Source: Rhizobium sp. BK196 (GTDB lineage: Bacteria > Pseudomonadota > Alphaproteobacteria > Rhizobiales > Rhizobiaceae). Taken from it: a DNA stretch of 64,000 nt. The notes beneath the pieces are model-generated. The model worked only from the letters and a program-made list of their open reading frames with translations. It was not told where the DNA came from and did no database searches. Below are positions 1 through 8,108 of this stretch, piece by piece. The stretch lies in NCBI RefSeq assembly GCF_014193255.1, contig NZ_JACHZB010000002.1, positions 434,001-498,000 on the forward strand. The letters are read 5' to 3'. Position numbers and translations under genes: made by a program. Within the stretch, counting starts at the first letter, position 1. Each line of letters opens with the position of its first letter.

Positions 1-710
1 CGATTGCCGCCGCCCGGGCCACACTCGATGTCGACAAGGCCAATGAGACCTTCGCCGAGCAGAACAATAAACGCTATACCAACCTTGCCACCAGCGGTTA
101 TGCGCCGGTCCAGACGGCCCAGCAGGCAGCTTCCGCAATTGCGGCCGCCCAGGCAACGATCGTTCGGGACACGGCGGCTCTCGACGCCGCAACCAAGCAG
201 GTCGATCTTCTGAATGCCGAACTTGCCCAGGCCAAGGCGACGCTTGCCCGTGATCAGGCAGTCGCGCACCAGGCTGAGCTCAATCTCTCCTACGCAACGA
301 TCGTCGCGCCGGTAGACGGCGCGGTCGGCAACCGCACCCTGCGTGTCGGCCAATATGTCCAGGCCGGCACTCAGCTGATGGCTGTGGTGCCGACGACGGC
401 TGCCTATATCGTCGCCAACTACAAGGAGACGCAGCTGACCGATGTCCATGCCGGTCAGCCGGTCGATATCGAGGTCGATATGTTCCCCGGCCGCACCTAT
501 CACGGCCATGTGGACAGCCTGTCGCCGGCAAGCGGCCAGGAGTTTGCCCTGCTGCCGCCCGATAACGCCACCGGCAACTTCACCAAGGTTGTCCAGCGCA
601 TTCCGGTCAAGATCGTGCTTGATGGCGATGCCGCAGAAAAGGGCGATCTCCGCCCCGGCATGTCCGTCCAGCCAAGCATCGACACCAAGGTCGATGCTGC
701 CGGCAACTAA
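1..710 (+). CDS. HlyD/EmrA-family membrane fusion protein (5' truncated)
   Basis: The reading frame is open from base 3 and the start lies outside the window, leaving about 235 residues. The visible N-terminal part is Ala/Gln-rich and helical, as in the coiled-coil hairpin of EmrA-type adaptors. It is followed by the lipoyl/barrel segment APVDGAVGNRTLRVGQYV and a beta-barrel region ending in RPGMSVQPSIDTK. Proteins of this family are anchored in the inner membrane and link an efflux pump to an outer-membrane channel. The gene ends 23 bases before a DHA2 pump gene on the same strand, so the two very likely form an EmrAB-type multidrug efflux operon. The substrate cannot be read from the sequence. 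Confidence 0.93.
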   Translation, partial: IAAARATLDVDKANETFAEQNNKRYTNLATSGYAPVQTAQQAASAIAAAQATIVRDTAALDAATKQVDLLNAELAQAKATLARDQAVAHQAELNLSYATIVAPVDGAVGNRTLRVGQYVQAGTQLMAVVPTTAAYIVANYKETQLTDVHAGQPVDIEVDMFPGRTYHGHVDSLSPASGQEFALLPPDNATGNFTKVVQRIPVKIVLDGDAAEKGDLRPGMSVQPSIDTKVDAAGN

Positions 711-733
711 GCGAAGGGACAGGAGATCGTGTC

Positions 734-2329
734 ATGTCCAGTATCGCAACAACATCAGGCGCTATCCCGCAGCCGCGCGCCAGCACAAAGGCCAGCGCAA
801 GGGAGTGGATCGCCGTTCTCGCCGGCATGATCGGCGCCTTCATGGCGATCCTCAATATTCAGATCACCAATGCCTCGCTTCTTGATATCGAGGGCGGCAT
901 CGGTACGGGTGTCGACAACGGCGCCTGGATCTCTACCTCCTACCTGATCGGCGAGATCGTCGTCATTCCGCTGACGGCCTACTTCAGCAACGTTTTCTCG
1001 TTTCGCCGCTATATCCTCGTCAATTCCATCCTCTTTCCGCTCTTCTCTATGGCCTGTGCCTTCGCGCATGACCTCGGCACGATGATCCTGCTGCGCGGCC
1101 TGCAGGGCTTTGCCGGAGGCGTGTTGATCCCCATGGCCTTCACCATGGTGCTGACCAAGCTGCCGAAGAGCCAGCAGCCGCTCGGCCTTGCCGTCTTTGC
1201 CCTGTCGGTCACGTTTGCCCCAGCCATCGGTCCGACGATCGGTGGTTACCTGACGGAGAATTACGGCTGGCAGACGATCTTCTTCATCAACACCATCCCG
1301 AGCCTCATCATGGCGGCCGCTCTCGCTCTGACGCTGGAGAAGCAGCCGATGCAGCTTCATCTCCTGAAGGAGGGCGATTGGGCCGGCATCATCACCATGG
1401 CAATCGGCCTTTCGGCTCTGCAGACCGTGCTCGAAGAAGGCAACAAGGACGACTGGTTCTCCTCGCCCTTCATCGTCAAGCTCGGCATCGTGGCCTTCGT
1501 CTTCCTGGCCGCCTTCATCTGGATCGAGCTCACCGTCAAGAAGCCGCTGGTGAAGCTGCGCCTACTCACTCAGCGCAATTTCGGCATCGGTGTGCTGGTC
1601 AATGTGCTGGTTGGCGTCGCACTCTTCGGCACCGTCTACATCCTGCCGCAATATCTTGGCCAGGTTCAGCGCTACAATGCCGAACAGATCGGCAATGTGC
1701 TCGCCTGGACCGGCCTGCCTCAGCTGCTGCTCATCCCGCTGGTGCCTGTGCTGATGAAGCGGTTCGATGCCCGCTATATCGGCTTTCTCGGAATCTCGAT
1801 CTTCGCGATCAGCTGCTTCATGAACATCACGCTCTCGGCCAACAATGGCGGCGACCAGTTCTGGATTCCGAATATCGTGCGCGCCATCGGCCAGGCCCTG
1901 GTGCTGACGCCGATCACGGCAATCACCACCGCCGGCATCGCACCCGCCGATGCCGCCGCCGCTTCGGGGCTGACCAATATGCTGCGCAATCTCGGCGGTG
2001 CCGTCGGCACGGCTTCGCTCGGCACCATCCTGACGAAGCGCGAGCAGTTCCACTCGAACATCATCGGTCAGTCGATCACCTTGACCCGTGACGAGGTGCG
2101 CGACCGCCTGACCCAGCTGTCAGGTTACTTCACCCAGCACGGTGTCACCGATCCGGCCGTCGCATCGCAGAAGGCGATCGTCGCCCTTGGCCAGATCGTC
2201 AAACGTCAGGCACTGATCATGGGTTTCAGCGATACATTCGCCGTCATCGGTGTGGTGCTCGCGCTGGCAGCAGTTGCTCTGCTTCTCACGAAAAAGCCGC
2301 AGGCCGGCGGAGGCGCGGGCGCCCATTGA
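734..2329 (+). CDS. DHA2-family MFS multidrug efflux pump (EmrB/QacA type)
   Basis: The 531-residue product is the usual length for a 14-helix DHA2 drug:H+ antiporter. Motifs include LRGLQGFAGGVLIPMA (helix 4 region) and the antiporter motif C segment AIGPTIGGYLTENYGW. The N-terminus begins with a short polar leader before helix 1 (WIAVLAGMIGAFMAILNIQI). The ATG is preceded by GGAG at 722-725. It follows the adaptor gene directly and should act with it in the inner membrane to export hydrophobic compounds. No regulator is visible; a TetR- or MarR-type gene could lie left of the window. The class is secure, the substrate unknown. Confidence 0.95.
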   Translation: MSSIATTSGAIPQPRASTKASAREWIAVLAGMIGAFMAILNIQITNASLLDIEGGIGTGVDNGAWISTSYLIGEIVVIPLTAYFSNVFSFRRYILVNSILFPLFSMACAFAHDLGTMILLRGLQGFAGGVLIPMAFTMVLTKLPKSQQPLGLAVFALSVTFAPAIGPTIGGYLTENYGWQTIFFINTIPSLIMAAALALTLEKQPMQLHLLKEGDWAGIITMAIGLSALQTVLEEGNKDDWFSSPFIVKLGIVAFVFLAAFIWIELTVKKPLVKLRLLTQRNFGIGVLVNVLVGVALFGTVYILPQYLGQVQRYNAEQIGNVLAWTGLPQLLLIPLVPVLMKRFDARYIGFLGISIFAISCFMNITLSANNGGDQFWIPNIVRAIGQALVLTPITAITTAGIAPADAAAASGLTNMLRNLGGAVGTASLGTILTKREQFHSNIIGQSITLTRDEVRDRLTQLSGYFTQHGVTDPAVASQKAIVALGQIVKRQALIMGFSDTFAVIGVVLALAAVALLLTKKPQAGGGAGAH

Positions 2330-2371
2330 GGCGCCGGTCTCAAGCCTGCCAGCCTAGCCACTGCCGCATCT

Positions 2372-2397
2372 GCACCGGGTCGGCGACGACCGGGTGC
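2372..2397. terminator. Hairpin between convergent genes, candidate bidirectional terminator
   Basis: GCACC and GGTCG pair with CGACC and GGTGC around a GCGA tetraloop, with one G-G mismatch in the stem. It fills most of the short gap between two convergent stop codons (2329 and 2400). On the + strand it is followed by CTTTC, so the U-tract is weak. Confidence 0.45.
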
Positions 2398-2399
2398 TT

Positions 2400-3530
2400 T
2401 CAGCTGAGCGCCTCGGCATCAGCTTGGCGCCTTTCCCCCATATCAGCAGCAGACGGCACGGAGCCTTTTAGCAAAGGCAGCAATTGGTTCCCTTGTCGCT
2501 TGATCTCCGAGAGATAAGGCGTGTCGGAGAGCACGAAATGACTGATGCCGAGTGCCTGGTACTTTCGCAGCGAGCGTGCCACATCCTCGGCGGAACCCAC
2601 CAGCCAGGTCGTGCCCGCGCCGCCGCCGCCGAATTTGCCGGGGGCAGTGTAAAGATTGTCGTCGAGCACTTCACAGCGCTGATAAAGGTCGAGCAGGCGC
2701 TGCTGGCCGACGGCGACGACCCGCTGATGGTCGTGCCAGCCGGCACCGCTATTCTCCGCCATTTCGGCGACCTTCGCTTCTGCGTCGGCCCAGGCTTCTT
2801 CCGTCGTGTCGCGTACCAGCGTCGTAATCCTGAGACCGAATTGAAGCGGCGGCAGGTCGCGGTCGAGATCGCGGCTCAGCCGCGTTAAACGGTCGATCCG
2901 TTCGCGCACGCCATCGAGCGGTTCGCCCCAGAAGAGCTGGACGTCGGCTTCGGTGGCCGAGACGCGCTCGGCAGCTTCCGATGCGCCGCCGAAATAAAGC
3001 TTCGGATGGCGACGCTCGCCTTTCGCCTGGATGCGCGGCACCACAGTGGATTCGGCGACCCCGAAGTGTTCGCCGGCAAAGGTGACGTTTTCCTCCGTCC
3101 AAAGTTTTCGCACCAGCCGCATGAATTCCTTGGTGCGCGCGTAGCGGTGCGCCTGGTCGCCCTCACTATCGCCATAGGCGGCAAGATCGTCCTTGCCGGA
3201 GACGACGTTGACACGCACGCGCCCGCCGGTGAGATGATCGAGCGAGGCGGCGGCCGAAGCGAAATTCGCCGGCCTCCAGTAGCCAGGACGGATCGCGATC
3301 AGCGGCTCGAAGGTCGTCGTCCGCGCCGCAAGCGCAGTTGCAACGGTGAAGGTGTCCGGCCGGCCCCAGCCGGTGCCGATGAGCGCGCCCTTCCAGCCAT
3401 GCTCTTCAAGTGCCTTGGCATGGCTCGTCAGCGTTTCGAGGCTGTTGTGGTTTTCGGCTGCCAAATCGCCACGGTGGCCAGGTTTGACGGCATTGGGGAT
3501 ATACCAGAGGAATTCCGGATTGTTACTCAT
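2400..3530 (-). CDS. ssuD: FMNH2-dependent alkanesulfonate monooxygenase (SsuD-like, LLM family)
   Basis: The 376-residue product is a bacterial-luciferase-like (LLM) flavin-dependent monooxygenase close to SsuD in length. Recognisable segments are RVNVVSGKDD, LYFGGASEAAERVS, VGQQRLLDLY and FGGGGAGTTWLVG, the last in the flexible loop region of SsuD. The family oxidises C1-sulfonates to an aldehyde plus sulfite using reduced flavin supplied by a partner reductase. I chose the ATG at 3530 (MSNNPEFLWYIPN); an upstream in-frame start at 3566 adds 12 unsupported residues. It is the last gene of a leftward sulfonate operon, 98 bases after the previous stop. No SsuE-type flavin reductase is visible in the window. 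The exact sulfonate is not determinable. Confidence 0.88.
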   Translation of the reverse strand: MSNNPEFLWYIPNAVKPGHRGDLAAENHNSLETLTSHAKALEEHGWKGALIGTGWGRPDTFTVATALAARTTTFEPLIAIRPGYWRPANFASAAASLDHLTGGRVRVNVVSGKDDLAAYGDSEGDQAHRYARTKEFMRLVRKLWTEENVTFAGEHFGVAESTVVPRIQAKGERRHPKLYFGGASEAAERVSATEADVQLFWGEPLDGVRERIDRLTRLSRDLDRDLPPLQFGLRITTLVRDTTEEAWADAEAKVAEMAENSGAGWHDHQRVVAVGQQRLLDLYQRCEVLDDNLYTAPGKFGGGGAGTTWLVGSAEDVARSLRKYQALGISHFVLSDTPYLSEIKRQGNQLLPLLKGSVPSAADMGERRQADAEALS

Positions 3531-3628
3531 ACGATACGCCTGCCGTTTTCTATGATGGATTATCAAGGATAGGATAGATAGCCGGATCCTCTCCGAGCCC
3601 GGCCATCCCGTGTCTCTGCGGTGATGAA

Positions 3629-5005
3629 CTACCCCGCCGCCCGGCTTTCTTCGCCCTGCTTTACCCTGAGAGCCAGGCCATTCGGCGGGCGGCGAAGGCC
3701 GAGGTTCTCGCGCAGTGTCGTGCCCTCGTACTCTTCCCGGAAAAGACCGCGCTTGCGCAGGATCGGCACAACCTGATCGACAAAGTCAGTCAGTCCCGTT
3801 GGCAGGATAGGCGGCATGATGTTGAAGGCGTCGGCCGCAGCATTGTCGAACCATTCCTGCATCGCATCTGCAACCTGTTCCGGCGTGCCGACCACCGTGC
3901 GGTGACCGCGAGCAGTGGCGACCGCCAGATAGAACTCGCGGAGTGTCATATTGTTGCGGGAAACCAGATCGGTGACCAGCTTGAGGCGGCTCTTATTGAG
4001 CTCGGTGCTGTCGGGAAGCGGCGGAGCGGGATCGTCTAGCGAATAACCCGAGAGATCGACGCCCTTGTAGTGGCGTGACAGGATATTCCAGGCGACCGAG
4101 GGGTGGACGAGCGACTGGATATAGTCGTAATTCGCCTTTGCCTCAGCCTCCGTACCGCCGAGGACCGGGAAGATGCCGGGGCTGATAAGCAATTCGTCGG
4201 GGCTGCGCCCATAGCGGGCAAGACGTCCTTTGACGTCCGAGTAGAATTCCTGAGCATCTTCCAGCGTCTGGTTGGCGGTAAAGATCATCTCCGCGGTTCG
4301 CGCGGCGAGTTCGCGTCCGGGCTCGGATGCGCCGGCTTGCACGATCACGGGATAGCCCTGGACGGGGCGGCCGACATTCAATGGTCCGCTGACACTAAAG
4401 AACTGGCCCTGATGATCAAGCTGATGCACCTTGTCCGGATCAAGGTAGACGCCGCTTTCCTTGTCGCGGATGAAGGCATCGTCCTCATAGGAATCCCATA
4501 GGCCCTTCACCAGATCGATGAATTCTTCGGCCCGGGCATATCTGTCGGCATGAGCAGGGTGGCCGGGAATGGAGAAATTCCTGGAGACATCGGCGCCTGT
4601 GGTCACGACGTTCCAGGCTGCCCGCCCTTTGGAAATATAGTCGAGCGAGGCGAATTTGCGGGCGAGCAGATAGGGGTCTTCATAGGTGGTGGAGGCCGTG
4701 GCGACGAAACCGATATGGCTTGTGGCCTGCGAGAGCGCCGCCCACAGGGTGACCGGCTCGAAATGGGCGCCTTGCGCTGTACGGCGCAGCGCTTCCGGAT
4801 CCTTGGCGCGCTCCCAGCCGGCGGGGCTGTCGGCAACGAAAACGAGATCGAACTTGCCGCGTTCCGCCGTCTGAACCAGATCGCGATAGTGATCGATATT
4901 CAAGCCAGCGTCGGCCTGCGCGTCCGGGTGGCGCCAGGCGGCGACATGATGGCCCGTTGCCATGATGAATGCGCCAAGCCGTATCTGTCTTTTCTGACTA
5001 GCCAT
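3629..5005 (-). CDS. LLM-class flavin-dependent oxidoreductase, NtaA/SnaA/DszA (DmoA) group
   Basis: The 458 residues match the NtaA/SnaA/DszA branch of FMN-dependent monooxygenases. Visible hallmarks are the N-terminal strand IRLGAFIMATGHHVAAWRHP, FVADSP, RAAWNVVTTGADVSRNFS, and QAGASEPGRELAARTAEMIFT. These enzymes use FMNH2 to oxidise substrates such as nitrilotriacetate, dimethyl sulfide or dibenzothiophene sulfone. Its place between an Ssu-type transporter and an SsuD-like enzyme points to an organosulfur compound. The ATG at 5005 has GGAG about 11 bases upstream, and the gene starts 20 bases after the ATPase stop. The substrate is an inference from the neighbours only. Confidence 0.9.
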   Translation of the reverse strand: MASQKRQIRLGAFIMATGHHVAAWRHPDAQADAGLNIDHYRDLVQTAERGKFDLVFVADSPAGWERAKDPEALRRTAQGAHFEPVTLWAALSQATSHIGFVATASTTYEDPYLLARKFASLDYISKGRAAWNVVTTGADVSRNFSIPGHPAHADRYARAEEFIDLVKGLWDSYEDDAFIRDKESGVYLDPDKVHQLDHQGQFFSVSGPLNVGRPVQGYPVIVQAGASEPGRELAARTAEMIFTANQTLEDAQEFYSDVKGRLARYGRSPDELLISPGIFPVLGGTEAEAKANYDYIQSLVHPSVAWNILSRHYKGVDLSGYSLDDPAPPLPDSTELNKSRLKLVTDLVSRNNMTLREFYLAVATARGHRTVVGTPEQVADAMQEWFDNAAADAFNIMPPILPTGLTDFVDQVVPILRKRGLFREEYEGTTLRENLGLRRPPNGLALRVKQGEESRAAG

Positions 5006-5025
5006 GATGAGGATCTCCGTTGGTT

Positions 5026-5766
5026 TCAGGCGGCGCGGCGGCCGGGGGCATCGACCCCGAGCCGGCTCAGAAGCCGGGTTCGGATCTGTGCGAAGCGCGG
5101 ATCGCCGTGGTCGCGCGGCATGGCCAGGTCGATACGCAGATCCTCCACGAAACGGCCCTCGTCGAGCACCAGGATCCGGTCGGCGAGCGAGATCGCCTCA
5201 TCGACATCATGGGTGACGAGCAGGACGGCAGGGCGGTGTTTTGCACAAAGCTCCCGCAGGAGGTCATGCATCTTCAGCCGGGTCAGCGCATCGAGCGCGC
5301 CGAAGGGTTCGTCAGCCAGCAGCAGTGCCGGCTCGCGCACCAGCGAGCGGGCAAGTGCCACCCTCTGCTGTTCGCCGCCCGACAGCTGGTTCGGCCAGGC
5401 AGTTTCGCGTCCTTCGAGATCGACTTCGGCGAGCGCCTTGCGTCCGGCCTCCTGTCCTGTTTCACCGGGCAGGCCGAGGGTGACGTTCTGAATGACCGTG
5501 CGCCAGGGCAGCAGGCGGGCGTCCTGAAAGATCACGGAAAGCCTTTCCGGGGTCTCAAGCGTACCCGTTCCCTTGACCTCATGATCGAGGCCGGCAAGAG
5601 CTCTGAGAAAAGTGCTCTTGCCTGATCCGCTTTTCCCGAGCAGGGCCACGAACTCGCCCTCACCAATATCGAGATCCACACCGTCGAGGATCGTCTTCGC
5701 CGCAAAACGTCGGACGAGATTTTCAACGCGGACGGCTGCCTTCAGTTGGCCAGAGTACGGCGCCAT
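5026..5766 (-). CDS. ssuB: Sulfonate/nitrate/taurine-type ABC transporter ATPase (SsuB-like)
   Basis: This 246-residue ABC ATPase has an intact Walker A (GKSGSGKS, residues 44-51), Q-loop (VIFQDARLLPW), signature LSGGEQQRVALARSL, Walker B LLLADEPFGALD and H-loop VTHDVDEA. The DARLLPW segment after the Q-loop is typical of the SsuB/TauB/NrtD group. The ATG at 5766 has GGAGG upstream. The start lies 25 bases inside the end of the permease gene, so translation is probably coupled. It energises uptake of an aliphatic sulfonate or related compound together with the adjacent permease and binding protein. Confidence 0.93.
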   Translation of the reverse strand: MAPYSGQLKAAVRVENLVRRFAAKTILDGVDLDIGEGEFVALLGKSGSGKSTFLRALAGLDHEVKGTGTLETPERLSVIFQDARLLPWRTVIQNVTLGLPGETGQEAGRKALAEVDLEGRETAWPNQLSGGEQQRVALARSLVREPALLLADEPFGALDALTRLKMHDLLRELCAKHRPAVLLVTHDVDEAISLADRILVLDEGRFVEDLRIDLAMPRDHGDPRFAQIRTRLLSRLGVDAPGRRAA

Positions 5767-6620
5767 GACAGGACCCTCCGTTCGAGCAGGCGGACGAGAC
5801 CGTCCGAGACGAGGCCGAGCAGCACATAGACCACGAGGCCGACGAGAATAACGTCGGTCTGCCCATAAGTGCGGGCAAGATCGATCATGTATCCGAGGCC
5901 GCTGGTGGAGTTGATCTGTTCGACCACCACGAGCGACACCCAGCAGAGCGTGACGGCAAAGCGCAGGCCGAGGAGGAAGCCGGGCAGGGCGCCGGGCAGC
6001 ACGACCTGGAAGATGAAGTCCGTCTGGCTCATGCGCAGCGTTTCGGCGAGCTCGACATAGCGGCTGTCGATGCTGCGCAGTGCGTTATGGGTGTGGATGT
6101 AGATGGGGATGATGACGGCAAGCACGATGGTCGTGACCTTCATGCTTTCGCCAATCCCGAACCACAGAATGAAAAGCGGGATCAGCGCCAGCGTCGGGAT
6201 CGCGCGCTTGATCTGGATTGGCCCGTCAATCAGCGCCTCGCCGATGCGGGATAGGCCGGCGATGACCGCGAGAGCCGTGCCGATGACGAGGCCGATGCTG
6301 AGGCCTAGCAGTGCGCGCGTCGCAGACGTCACGAAATTATCCTGCAGGCGACCCTCGGCGATCAACCGTCCAAAGGCCTCGATGACCGTCCAGGGGGCAG
6401 AGAGAATGCGCGGATCAATCCATCCGAATGTCGATCCGGTAATCCAGGCAAGCACCAGCAATGCCGGGCCGATCTGAAGTCCGAACGGTATCTCGCGTCC
6501 GGGACCGAGCCTGCGGCGGGTGCGGGGAGCTGCGTGTTTTGCTGTAGCTGTTATGCCGGCGCTTTCGCGCGGCGATCTCCGTGATGTCTTGATGTTATCT
6601 GCATCCCAGGTGGTTGCCAT
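5742..6620 (-). CDS. ssuC: Sulfonate-type ABC transporter permease (SsuC-like)
   Basis: The 292-residue product is a BPD-type inner-membrane permease with about six hydrophobic segments. The EAA-like loop is around VVLPGALPGFLLGLRFAV. An unusually polar 45-residue N-terminal extension (ending RRRLGPGREIPFG) precedes the first helix. The ATG at 6620 is backed by AGGAG. It sits between the binding-protein and ATPase genes and overlaps the latter by 25 bases, the classic ssuACB arrangement. Taurine or another organosulfur compound is possible; sequence alone does not separate these transporters. Confidence 0.92.
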   Translation of the reverse strand: MATTWDADNIKTSRRSPRESAGITATAKHAAPRTRRRLGPGREIPFGLQIGPALLVLAWITGSTFGWIDPRILSAPWTVIEAFGRLIAEGRLQDNFVTSATRALLGLSIGLVIGTALAVIAGLSRIGEALIDGPIQIKRAIPTLALIPLFILWFGIGESMKVTTIVLAVIIPIYIHTHNALRSIDSRYVELAETLRMSQTDFIFQVVLPGALPGFLLGLRFAVTLCWVSLVVVEQINSTSGLGYMIDLARTYGQTDVILVGLVVYVLLGLVSDGLVRLLERRVLSWRRTLAN

Positions 6621-6659
6621 GCTTGCGATCTCCTCTCTTCGCTATGAAACGGCACGCGG

Positions 6660-7685
6660 TCACTGGCTTCTTGGCAGGGCGTCAGCAGCGATTTTTTCGA
6701 AGCGGTTGTCGAAGATCTGTTCGACGTCGAAGGGCTTGTAGCCAAGTTCGTCAGCCAGGAGGTTGATGGTTTCCTGATGGCGCTTCTTCACGTCTGCCCA
6801 GCTATCCGGGATGACCTGGGTGCCCGAGAGCTTGACGAGAAACTCGGCGTCCTCGCGGCTGAGACCCTGTTGGCCGATGTAATATTCCTTGATCCAGATT
6901 TCGGGATTCTGATCGACCCATTCGGTTGCCCGTGCCCAGAGACGGACATATTCGGCAAGGGCGGCTGCCTTTGCGGGATCGTCCAGCACCCATTGCGGTG
7001 CATAGAGATGGGCGGGGTCGTCACGAAGTCCGTGCTCGATCAGGCTCGCACCATCGGAGCCATACTGGCTGACGTAGCGGCGGATATTGACGCCGCCGAG
7101 CGGCGCAATATCGACCTGTTTGCTGGCGAGCGCCTTCGGATAGACGTCGCCGGTGCTCGGCAGCTCGACCAGTGTCGCGTCTTTCTTCGTCAGGCCTGCG
7201 GCGTGTAGCGCGCGAAGCACGAGTGTACCCTGGGCTTGGCCCGGGCTGAAGGCGATGCGCTTGCCGCGGAAATCCGCGAGCGACTTGACGTCGACGCCAG
7301 GCGCGATGCCGAAACGGTAGATTGGATTGACAATCGGATCCTTCCGTTCGCGATAGGCGATGTTGCGGACCGGCAGATTGTTCCAGGTTGCAAAGATCGA
7401 CGGGATTTCGGCTACGGAGCCGACATCAAGTGCATGCGCGCGGAAGGCTTCGGATGTCTGGGGGCCACCGCTGAGATTTGCCCATTTGACCTCGAAGGTA
7501 AGTTCCTTGACGAGGCCGGAAACCTCGAGAGCCTTCTGTGTCACGGGATCGCCGATCGTCAGAACCGTTCCTTGTGGCACCTTGTCGAGGAGCGGCGCGC
7601 TCGTCTCGGCCAATGCCGCGCTGCCGAAGATGCCGAGGAAGATGAGGCCCACGACAGCCGTTCCCAATGTTTTTGCCAATGTCAT
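6660..7685 (-). CDS. ssuA: Sulfonate-type ABC transporter periplasmic binding protein (SsuA-like)
   Basis: The 341-residue product has a Sec signal peptide (hydrophobic core LGTAVVGLIFLGIFGSAALA, cleavage probably after ALA near residue 26). The mature part resembles SsuA/TauA/NrtA-type binding proteins, with FRGKRIAFSPGQAQGTLVLRAL and VDIAPLGGVNIRRYV lining the expected ligand cleft. It is the first gene of the leftward operon, 39 bases before the permease start. The upstream region carries an inverted repeat at 7747-7765. The ligand is probably an organosulfonate given the two downstream monooxygenases. Confidence 0.9.
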   Translation of the reverse strand: MTLAKTLGTAVVGLIFLGIFGSAALAETSAPLLDKVPQGTVLTIGDPVTQKALEVSGLVKELTFEVKWANLSGGPQTSEAFRAHALDVGSVAEIPSIFATWNNLPVRNIAYRERKDPIVNPIYRFGIAPGVDVKSLADFRGKRIAFSPGQAQGTLVLRALHAAGLTKKDATLVELPSTGDVYPKALASKQVDIAPLGGVNIRRYVSQYGSDGASLIEHGLRDDPAHLYAPQWVLDDPAKAAALAEYVRLWARATEWVDQNPEIWIKEYYIGQQGLSREDAEFLVKLSGTQVIPDSWADVKKRHQETINLLADELGYKPFDVEQIFDNRFEKIAADALPRSQ

Positions 7686-8108
7686 CGTCGATGTTTCCCG
7701 TTCGAGGTTGCAATATCAGGAGCGATGACGGACAGGGTGTCGAATTGTCTATAAAATCTATAGACTATTTATTTCGTTCGTTCACCGGTTCATGAAAAAT
7801 CCTACCAATTATGCAGGCGTGACAGATGCGCGCGTTGCCGGCGAGCGCCAGCGATTTCCTGCTTATGCGAGAAGACACAGCCCTGCGATGTGATGAGATC
7901 GAGGTCAGAGCAGTGAAGCCAATGAAATGTCCAAGCCATTTCGTCGTGGAAAATGACATCAGGATCTTCTGTTAACTTTGCATAAACCTTGTCTTGCTTC
8001 AGAGTATGTGTGGAATTATTGCGCTGTGAGACTTGGTTACATTCCTTTACGTTCCGCTGTTAAAGTCACATCCGAAAGATCTGCTGATGCGACTTTACGG
8101 TTGGACCA
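7686..8108. other. Intergenic region between divergent ssuA and a GGDEF gene
   Basis: About 420 bases with no convincing gene on either strand. It must contain both divergent promoters. The left part is AT-rich and holds the GTCTATA inverted repeat. A short leftward frame at 7765-7959 has no recognisable features. Confidence 0.6.
7747..7765. promoter_or_regulatory. Inverted repeat upstream of the sulfonate operon
   Basis: GTCTATA and TATAGAC form a perfect 7-base inverted repeat separated by AAATC, 62 bases before the ssuA start. The position and AT-rich character suit an operator or promoter element. No known binding site was matched; a sulfur-status regulator is only a guess. Confidence 0.4.

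Noticed and set aside
4550..5491. A 313-codon rightward open frame
   Set aside because: It is antisense to the second monooxygenase and ssuB, has no recognisable domain and reflects high-GC codon bias.
7765..7959. A 64-codon leftward frame between ssuA and the GGDEF gene
   Set aside because: No family resemblance and it overlaps the likely promoter repeat.
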